DNA of 64,000 nt from Actinomycetes bacterium (GTDB lineage Bacteria > Actinomycetota > Actinomycetes > Mycobacteriales > Mycobacteriaceae), in contig JAEYMI010000019.1 in NCBI GenBank assembly GCA_023461275.1, forward strand, positions 62,001-126,000. Direction: 5' to 3'. Both the position numbers and the translations under genes were made by a program. Positions within the stretch are counted from its first letter, which is position 1. Each line of letters opens with the position of its first letter. The notes under the pieces were generated by a model. That model ran no database searches, was not told the origin of the DNA, and saw only the letters and a program-made list of their open reading frames with translations. This document shows positions 9,081 through 16,100 of this stretch, piece by piece.

Positions 9081-9106
9081 GAACGTCTGCAACCGGAGGA
9101 AGGTCC

Positions 9107-10633
9107 TCAGACCGGCGAGGTGACCGGCTTCGGATGCTCTTTGCCACGTGGGAAACAGACCGCACCGACAAGCACTGTGGCGATCACACAGATCGGCCCG
9201 GCCCAGCGCAGGATCGGCATATCGCCGGACGGATCGAACACCTCCGCGCGAGGCCACGACAGATTGATCACCATCAGCACTCCGTAGAGCACGGCCAGTG
9301 CGTTGACCACGATGCCGAAGGGACCGAGTCCGAACAGCTTTTTCCCGTCGGAGTCGACGGTCGGCCCGCCCTTGGGCCACCCCTGCAGGCGACGGTAGAG
9401 CATGGGCGCGGTGACAGCGAGATAGGCCAGGTAGATCAGGATGATGCAGACGCTGGCCAGGGTCGCGAAGATTGCCGAGTTGCCGACGTTGACCAGCAGG
9501 ATGACCACACAGAGCACGCCGATCAGGATCGACGGTGCAATCGGCGTTCCGGTGCGCGCGTTGACATGTGACAGCGTCGACGAGAACGGCAGCCGGCCGT
9601 CGCGGGCCATCGAGAACATCAGTCGCGAGCACGCGGTCTGAATTGCCAAGGTGCAGATGAAGATCGCCACCGCGACGTCGCAGAGCAATACCTTGCCCCA
9701 GAATCCGCCGAGCACCGAGTCCAGCACATAGGGCAGACCGCCGGTCGCGAGTTCTTCGTCGAGCGTCGGGGCCGCCATCAGCGCGCCCAGCAGCATCAGA
9801 CCGCCGCCGATCGCCGACACGGTGAGCGCCATCCGGATGGTCCGAGGAGCAACTCGGCGCGGGTTGCGGGTCTCTTCGGCGAGCTCACCGGCCGACCCGA
9901 AGCCCACCATCACGTAGGCCGCCATCAGACCGGAAACGATGAAGGCCCAGATGTAGCCGGGCTGCTGACCGGGAAGTCCGGTATCGAAGACGACGCCCGG
10001 TCCACGCTTCGCGTGGGTGAAGAGAGCGAGCACCACCGCGACCACTCCCACGAGCTCACAGGTGACGCCGATGCTGTTGACGCGGCTCATCCACGTGACG
10101 CCGACACAGTTGATGGCGGTGACGATAACGAGCAGGATCGAGCCGAGCAGAACAGCATTCGCGGCTCCACTGGTACTGGTGAGGGCCGAATCGTCGCCGA
10201 TGATCTGAAAACCGGACCACACCGACGGCAGCACCACCTGAAGCGCAATTGCCGCTGCCGACGCGGTGACGATCTGGGCGATCATCATGAACCAGCCACC
10301 GAACCAGCCGATCACCTCCCCGCCCATTCGGCGCGACCACTGATAGATCGCCCCCGACAGCGGGTATCGCGCTGCGATCTCGGCGAAGCACAGTGCCACC
10401 AGGAACTGGCCTGCGTACACGATCGGCCAGGTCCAGAAGAAGGCCGGACCACCGAAGCCGAAGCCGAGGCCGAACAGCTGGAAGATCGTGGTCAGGATCG
10501 ACACAAACGAGAATCCGGCGGCGAACGACGCGAATTTGCCCAGCGAGCGGTGCAGTTGCTGGTCGTATCCGAACTCCGAGAGATCGTCGGCGTCGCTGGG
10601 CGCACCGGTCGAGGTGCGCTCGATTGCGGTCAT
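9107..10633 (-). CDS. APC-family permease (urea/guanidine-operon transporter)
   Basis: A 508-aa integral membrane protein of the amino acid-polyamine-organocation family, amino acid/choline transporter type. It has about 12 hydrophobic segments, starting at FASFAAGFSFVSILTTIF, and the family motif around GFGSAGELAEETRNPRRVAPRTI after the sixth segment. The ATG at 10633 has AAGGAG 7 nt upstream. It is the first gene of the operon and is divergent from the TetR regulator. The context suggests import of urea, guanidine or a nitrogen-rich amine that the downstream enzymes degrade. The actual substrate cannot be read from the sequence. Confidence 0.85.
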   Translation of the reverse strand: MTAIERTSTGAPSDADDLSEFGYDQQLHRSLGKFASFAAGFSFVSILTTIFQLFGLGFGFGGPAFFWTWPIVYAGQFLVALCFAEIAARYPLSGAIYQWSRRMGGEVIGWFGGWFMMIAQIVTASAAAIALQVVLPSVWSGFQIIGDDSALTSTSGAANAVLLGSILLVIVTAINCVGVTWMSRVNSIGVTCELVGVVAVVLALFTHAKRGPGVVFDTGLPGQQPGYIWAFIVSGLMAAYVMVGFGSAGELAEETRNPRRVAPRTIRMALTVSAIGGGLMLLGALMAAPTLDEELATGGLPYVLDSVLGGFWGKVLLCDVAVAIFICTLAIQTACSRLMFSMARDGRLPFSSTLSHVNARTGTPIAPSILIGVLCVVILLVNVGNSAIFATLASVCIILIYLAYLAVTAPMLYRRLQGWPKGGPTVDSDGKKLFGLGPFGIVVNALAVLYGVLMVINLSWPRAEVFDPSGDMPILRWAGPICVIATVLVGAVCFPRGKEHPKPVTSPV

Positions 10634-10679
10634 TGCTTACTCCTTGCGGTGAGGGTAGCTACGGCGTCGGAGCTAATAT

Positions 10680-10693
10680 CTATCAGTTGATTG
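10680..10693. promoter_or_regulatory. Operator-like half-palindrome between permease and TetR genes
   Basis: ctatcagttgattg resembles the perfect palindrome at 9067-9080. It lies in the 139-bp divergent promoter region, the expected location of an autoregulated TetR operator. Confidence 0.4.
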
Positions 10694-10772
10694 GTAATCA
10701 TAGGGCGGTCGTTTTCACTGCGCATCTCGAGCATGAAAACTCTGTGTTACGCAGGTCAGGCAGCTGAGTCGG

Positions 10773-11423
10773 ATGACAGGTAATGTGACGTCGATGAGCA
10801 CCAACGCCACCACCGGACACCCCGGACCGGGCAGGCCTCGCTTGGTGGATCAACGACGCACCGGAGCCAACCCCCGCGAGGAGATCCTCGACGCCGCGAG
10901 CGAGTTGTTCACCAGAAATGGGTACGCCGGTACCTCAACGCGCAGAATCGCCGACGAGGTCGGCATGCGCCAGGCGTCGCTGTATCACCACTTCGCCACC
11001 AAGGACGACATCCTCGCCGCGCTGCTGCAGACGACCGTCGAGTCATCCCTGGTTCGTGCGCGCGAGCTCCTCGAGTCCGACGACCCGGCGCTGGATCGGC
11101 TGATCGAACTCGCCCGCTTCGACGTCACCCAGTTGGCTGCGTCGCGCTGGAATCTCGGCGCGCTCTACCTACTGCCCGAACTCCACGCGCCACGCTTCAC
11201 CGAATTCCGCGACGCCCGAACCGAATTGGCGCGTGCCTACGAGACGCTGGCGACCGCAACGCTCAACGACTCCGACGACACCCGCGCACTGCTGCCGTTC
11301 CGGCTCGTCGAATCGGTCATCATGATGCGTTCCGACGAACAGCGCGGCGAACTGGGTGAGCGCACCGTCACCGATCTGGTCGACACGATCGTCGGTGCCA
11401 TCCGAATCCTGTTGGAGCACTAG
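10773..11423 (+). CDS. TetR-family regulator of the urea/guanidine operon
   Basis: A 216-aa TetR protein. After a basic disordered N-terminus, the helix-turn-helix spans about residues 34-80 (EEILDAASELFTRNGYAGTSTRRIADEVGMRQASLYHHF, then ATKDDILAALL). The C-terminal helical domain should bind the effector. Two ATGs are possible, 10773 and 10794, and neither has a strong ribosome site. It is divergent from the permease gene, the classic layout for a local repressor. Two similar palindromes in front of the permease and UAAP1 genes are candidate operators. Confidence 0.85.
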   Translation: MTGNVTSMSTNATTGHPGPGRPRLVDQRRTGANPREEILDAASELFTRNGYAGTSTRRIADEVGMRQASLYHHFATKDDILAALLQTTVESSLVRARELLESDDPALDRLIELARFDVTQLAASRWNLGALYLLPELHAPRFTEFRDARTELARAYETLATATLNDSDDTRALLPFRLVESVIMMRSDEQRGELGERTVTDLVDTIVGAIRILLEH

Positions 11424-11432
11424 CTTTCCCGT

Positions 11433-11513
11433 CGACGGCGCCCCCGCCCGCGTCGACAGCGCCCTTCCCCACGTCGACAGCGCCCGTCCCCACATCGACA
11501 GCGCCCTTCCACA
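11433..11513. repeat. 21-bp tandem repeat, unit gtcgacagcgccc
   Basis: Three to four copies of gtcgacagcgccc plus an 8-nt spacer, period 21, sit directly after the TetR gene and in front of an interspersed palindrome. The same unit precedes the related palindrome at 33475. Confidence 0.65.
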
Positions 11514-11516
11514 TGC

Positions 11517-11646
11517 TGATCGAGTAGCGCGAGCGAGCGCAGCGAGTCCGGGAGTATCGAGATCTACTGTTGCTCAACGGGTCTCGATACACCTCTCGCC
11601 TGGCGACTCGGGGCACTCGACCAACATCATGGCCCACTCGACCAGC
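11517..11646. repeat. Interspersed palindromic repeat, copy 1
   Basis: It begins tgatcgagtagcgcgagcg and ends cactcgaccagc, with tatcgagat and gtctcgata arms around the centre, giving a long imperfect inverted repeat. A second copy with the same arms lies at 33475-33592. Such elements recur between genes in Gordonia/Rhodococcus-type genomes (from memory). Confidence 0.6.
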
Positions 11647-11661
11647 GGATAAGTCTGGTTT

Positions 11662-11704
11662 GCTCCGTAGTCTTGGTCGCATATAGCGACCAAAACTACG
11701 GAGC
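11662..11704. terminator. Bidirectional hairpin terminator between tetR and antiporter genes
   Basis: gctccgtagtcttggtcgc at 11662-11680 pairs with gcgaccaaaactacggagc at 11686-11704 (19-bp stem, one mismatch, 5-nt loop atata). It sits between two convergent genes. Confidence 0.75.
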
Positions 11705-11743
11705 TATCTCAAGCGGGTCGGGTACGTCCGATCGAGCCGCGCC

Positions 11744-13117
11744 CTACGGAGTACGAGCGACCTGATTCAATTCCTCAACCGGAGCGCTGGACGGAAGCGG
11801 CTCCACGCCCGACGGACCAAACATGAACCCCGACTTGCGAAGTCGACGTTCAAATAGCCGCTGCATCGGCGTGGCGGCGAACGTCGTCACGATCGTCATC
11901 AGCGCCAGAATGGTGTAGAGCCGTGCCGAGATCAGGCCCGCCTCATGCCCGATGTTCAGCAGGATGAGTTCCATCAACCCGCGAGCGTTGGCAAGCGACC
12001 CCATCGAACCGGCCTCGAACCAACTCATGCCCTGCCACCGCGCCGCAAGCCCGACGGCACCGAACTTCACAGCGAACGATACGACGAGAACCGCGACGGC
12101 CACGGCGAGCGTGGACCAGTTGAGAATCAGACTGAGTTGGGTATTGAGTCCGGAGTAGATGAAGAATGCCGGCAGGAGGACATACGCCGTCAATGGCTCG
12201 AACCGATCCTTGATCGTGTCGAGCAGTGGACCGCGGGGCATCACGATTCCGGCGATGAACGCACCAAAGACCGAATAGATGCCGACCAGATCGGTGAACC
12301 ACGCAGCGGCAAACATGACGAAGAGAACCACCGCCAGGTGTGCAACCGGTATCCCACCGACGGTTTCGGCATCGGCACGGCGCGGCTTTCGGGTCAGAAC
12401 CCTGGCCAGGAGCGGGCGACCCACGTAGAGCATGAACAGCAGGTACCCGACGCCACCCACCACCGCGACGACTGCTCCCATCGGCGTGCCCTTCGACGTT
12501 GCCACCACTGTCGCGAGCAGAACCCAGGAACAGGCGTCGTCAATGGCGGCACACGACAACGCCATCGTTCCCAGCCGCGTGTTCGATAGTCCGGAGTCGT
12601 AGATGATCCACGCCAGCATCGGGAAGGCGGTGATGGCCACCGCTGAGGCAAGGAACAATCCGCCTTGCCAATGGGTCACCTTGTCGGAGAAATACCCGCC
12701 ACTGCTGACCAGCCACCAGCCTCCCGCACCTCCGAGAATCAAAGGGACACCGATGCCCGCGACCGAGGTGGCCCCCGCTTGCCGTACGTGGTCGCCGAGG
12801 ATCTCGAGGTTGAATGAGGCGCCCACCAGAAACATGTAGAGCACGAGACCCAATTGGCCGATCACGTAGATCGCGACAATGTTCGGATGGGTGAAGGTCT
12901 CCGCGCCGATGGTCAGTTTCGTTGGAAACAGCCAGGTTTGGGCGCTCGGCCACAGCCATCCGAGCACTGACGGACCCAGCAGGAATCCCGCGACCATGAT
13001 TGCGACGACCTGCACCTGAGCCAGTCGGCGGAAGAGCATCCACACCACCCGGTAGGTCACCAGAATGATGGCTATCTGAAGAAAGAAGTGATACGTGATG
13101 TTCAGCATTGATGGCAT
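11744..13117 (-). CDS. CPA2-family cation/proton antiporter
   Basis: A 457-aa membrane protein with about 12-13 hydrophobic segments and the sodium/hydrogen exchanger pattern. It shows FLLGPSVLG near the start, the unwound-helix region IDDACSWVLLA with the paired acidic residues, and YSVFGAFIAGIVMPRG and SLANARGLMELILLNIG later on. There is no C-terminal RCK domain. It starts at the ATG at 13117 with GGAG 8 nt upstream. It lies 65 bp after the polyketide synthase on the same strand, so it is probably co-transcribed with it. An ion-homeostasis or self-protection role in the cluster is inferred. Confidence 0.85.
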   Translation of the reverse strand: MPSMLNITYHFFLQIAIILVTYRVVWMLFRRLAQVQVVAIMVAGFLLGPSVLGWLWPSAQTWLFPTKLTIGAETFTHPNIVAIYVIGQLGLVLYMFLVGASFNLEILGDHVRQAGATSVAGIGVPLILGGAGGWWLVSSGGYFSDKVTHWQGGLFLASAVAITAFPMLAWIIYDSGLSNTRLGTMALSCAAIDDACSWVLLATVVATSKGTPMGAVVAVVGGVGYLLFMLYVGRPLLARVLTRKPRRADAETVGGIPVAHLAVVLFVMFAAAWFTDLVGIYSVFGAFIAGIVMPRGPLLDTIKDRFEPLTAYVLLPAFFIYSGLNTQLSLILNWSTLAVAVAVLVVSFAVKFGAVGLAARWQGMSWFEAGSMGSLANARGLMELILLNIGHEAGLISARLYTILALMTIVTTFAATPMQRLFERRLRKSGFMFGPSGVEPLPSSAPVEELNQVARTP

Positions 13118-13142
13118 GTTGTCTCCAGTCGGAAGCCGGTGC

Positions 13143-13199
13143 CTTGGGGTAGATCGACTCCTTGGTTAAGTCGACGCCTTGGTTAAATCGACTCCTCGA
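13143..13199. repeat. 17-18 bp tandem repeat at the end of the PKS gene
   Basis: Three copies of a unit like ttggttaaatcgactcc (ttggggtagatcgactcc, ttggttaagtcgacgcc, ttggttaaatcgactcc). The last copy contains the stop codon of the polyketide synthase. Confidence 0.65.
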
Positions 13200-16100
13200 G
13201 ATCGGCCGCCGGACGCTCCCGCCCGGAACCATCGCCGGCAGGTCCGACGACTGCCTCTACCGACACGGTCTCCACCGACAACTCGAGCCCACCCTGCGGT
13301 GAGGGATCTGCCATTTCGAGATCGGCGAGCAACTCCAGCAGATCGGCCTCGGAGAGTTGTTCGATCAGGCGGTCGACGTCGCTGTCGTCGACAACCGTGT
13401 CCGGCCGGTCTTCGACGTAGACCGGCATCGATTCGGTCTTGTCGACCTTGAGGTCGGCGAGGATTCGTTCCACCAGCCCGCTCACCGTCACGCCCTTGAG
13501 CAGTTCCAGCACCGGTACGTCGACCGACATGACGGCGGCGATCCGTGACTTCAGTTCGATCGCCATCATGGAATCGAGACCGAGGTCGTTCAGTGTCCGG
13601 TCACCGCCGACATCGTCGGATGGGAGATCGAACACGCCGGCCACGATCTGCGTGACGTAACCCGCGACGACGCCGGGGTGGTCATCCTCTGGCGTGTTCT
13701 GCAGCAGCTCTGCCAGCGAGAACCCGGCACCCTCATCGTCACCCAGGCCGTCCGACTTACCCAACTCGGAGAAGATCTCGGGCAGTGAGCCGGCCAGACC
13801 CATGTTGCGAAGGCGCGCCCAATCCACGGAGATGGCCACCACGGTGGGCGCCTCCTGATTCAGCACCCGGTCGAGGATCTGACCACCGGCCGCCGGAGTG
13901 ATGAGCTCGACGCCCCGCACCTCGAACATCTTCTCCAGATCCAGGTCTTCCACCATTCCGACCGACCACGGCCCCCACCCGATCGTCAGTGCGGGCAACC
14001 CCTGAGCTCGCAGCTGCCAGGCGAAGGCATCGAGGAAGGCGTTCGCGGCGGCGTAGTTGCCCTGGCCAGGTGAGGCGATGACCGAGCTGGCCGAACCGAA
14101 CATCACGAAGAATTCCAGTTCATCGGCATGGAAGACGCTGCTCAACGCGCGGGCGCCGTCGATCTTGGGAGCCAGCACCGAAGCGAACGCCGCCTCGTCC
14201 ATGTCCACCAAGAGCTGGTCGCGGACCACACCCGCGGCGTGGATGACGCCACGGACCGGCCGGCCTCCCGCTTCGGCGTGATCCCTCGCCCACTGTTGGA
14301 TCTGGTCGACGTCGGTGATATCCACACTGGCCGTGGTGATTCGAGCGCCCAGCCTCTCGATCTTGCGGATTGCGTCGACGACGGCGTACTGCGGATCGTC
14401 GACAGCTATCGAGGCCCATCGACTCCGCGGCGGGAATTCCGTACGGCTGAACAGCGCGATGTCACGTGCTCCGCGCTGCGCGAGGTATTCGGCCACCACC
14501 CGGCCCAGCGCCCCCAGACCGCCGGTCACCGCATAGGTCGCATCCGGTGTCAGCTTCGTGGGAAGTGCCCTGTTCGGATCGTCCATCGGCAGCAGACGTG
14601 GCACAAAGGTCTCGCCACCCCGGATCGCCATCTGGTCCTCGGCGTCCTCGGTCAGGATGTGCCTGCACAGCAGTTCCGCGGTGTGCGTCGGGTCGTCGCG
14701 GTCGTCGATGTCCATCAGGCCGCCCCACTTCTCGGTCAGCTCCTGGTGCCCGATCACCCGGCCCAGTCCCCACATCGGCGCCTGGTCGACTGCAAGTCGA
14801 TCGGTTCCCGGGGCCGGCTGGGCGTTCGCGGTGACCATGTAGAGCAGCGGCGAAACGGTTTCGTGCCGCGCCATGGCCTTGACCAGATGCAGCGCCGCCA
14901 AGACCCCGACGCGCTGCCCCTCGTTGACATCAAGGTCGTCCTCGGCACTGTGCGATGCCGACGACGCGTCGGGAATATCCAACGGCCAGCAGTTCACGAT
15001 GCCCGCGAGGTCGCCTTCCCCGGCCACATGTGCGTCGATGAGATCGACGAACTGTTGTGGCGCAGCGGGATTGATCTGATAGACACCATCGGCCTCGACG
15101 AGCTGATCGACGGCGCGGTGGACGGCCGTGCGCACGCGCTGCCCGGACTCGCGCAGTCGCTGAGCCACGGCCATACCGACGCTACTGTCGGCGGAATCCG
15201 CCAGGACCAACCACGAAAGATCCTTGGCCGCAATGCTCTTGCTCTCGTCTGGTTCACCGCCGGCAATCCAGGAGACGTTGAGTAACCCCTTGTCGACGTG
15301 CTCGGGCGACAGACTCGCCGATGAGCGCAGCGAGGTGACCGTGAAGCCTTCGAGAGAGACCAACGGCTCACCTGTCGGGCTCGAAATGATGATGTCACTC
15401 TCGATCTCCGACTTGCTGACCGACACCGTCCGAACGTCGACGATCATGGTCTGCTGCGGAGCACCGTGCACGGTGGCTCGTCGAATCCGCGACGGCAGAA
15501 AGGTTTCCGTGGCGAGATCGCCACCGGAGACGGGCACAGCCATCAGGGTCTGCAACGCGCCGTCGATGAGCGCCGGGTGGAACCGATACTCAGACAACTC
15601 GGCGTCGACCGGCTCCGGAACAACCAATTCTCCCACCGCCCAACGATTACCAGCGGTGACCCGGTGGACGGACTGGAACGCCGTGCCGTACTCGAACCCG
15701 AAAAGGCGACTGCGCTCATAGAATTCGTCGAACTCGACGACCGTGCTGGCCTCGTCGAGGTTGTGCGCGGCACGCGTCGGGCTCCCCGGTCGGGTCGTGC
15801 TCAGCTCCGCCGTCGCCGCGATCGTCCAGCTCAGGTCACCAGCCGCGGTGGCCTTCATCACCGCGAATTCGAGCACGCCGGTGGCCGGGTTGAGGGTGGT
15901 TCGTATTGTCGGGTCACAGGTTTGATCGAGTATGACGGCGTGGCGCAGAGCGAGGTTCTCGACGCAGAAGTCCGACGACCCGAACACTTCGGTTCCCGCT
16001 GCCACCGCCATCTCGATGAATGCGGCACCCGGCAGCAGTGTGCCGCCCTGCACCTTGTGGTCGGCGAGGAAACCCAGTGTTGCCACGCTGAGTTCGGCCT

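Noticed and set aside
10634..10772. Guanidine (ykkC-type) riboswitch in front of the permease operon
   Set aside because: I see no conserved ykkC motifs; the gap is short and instead holds a TetR-like operator. A covariance search would settle it.
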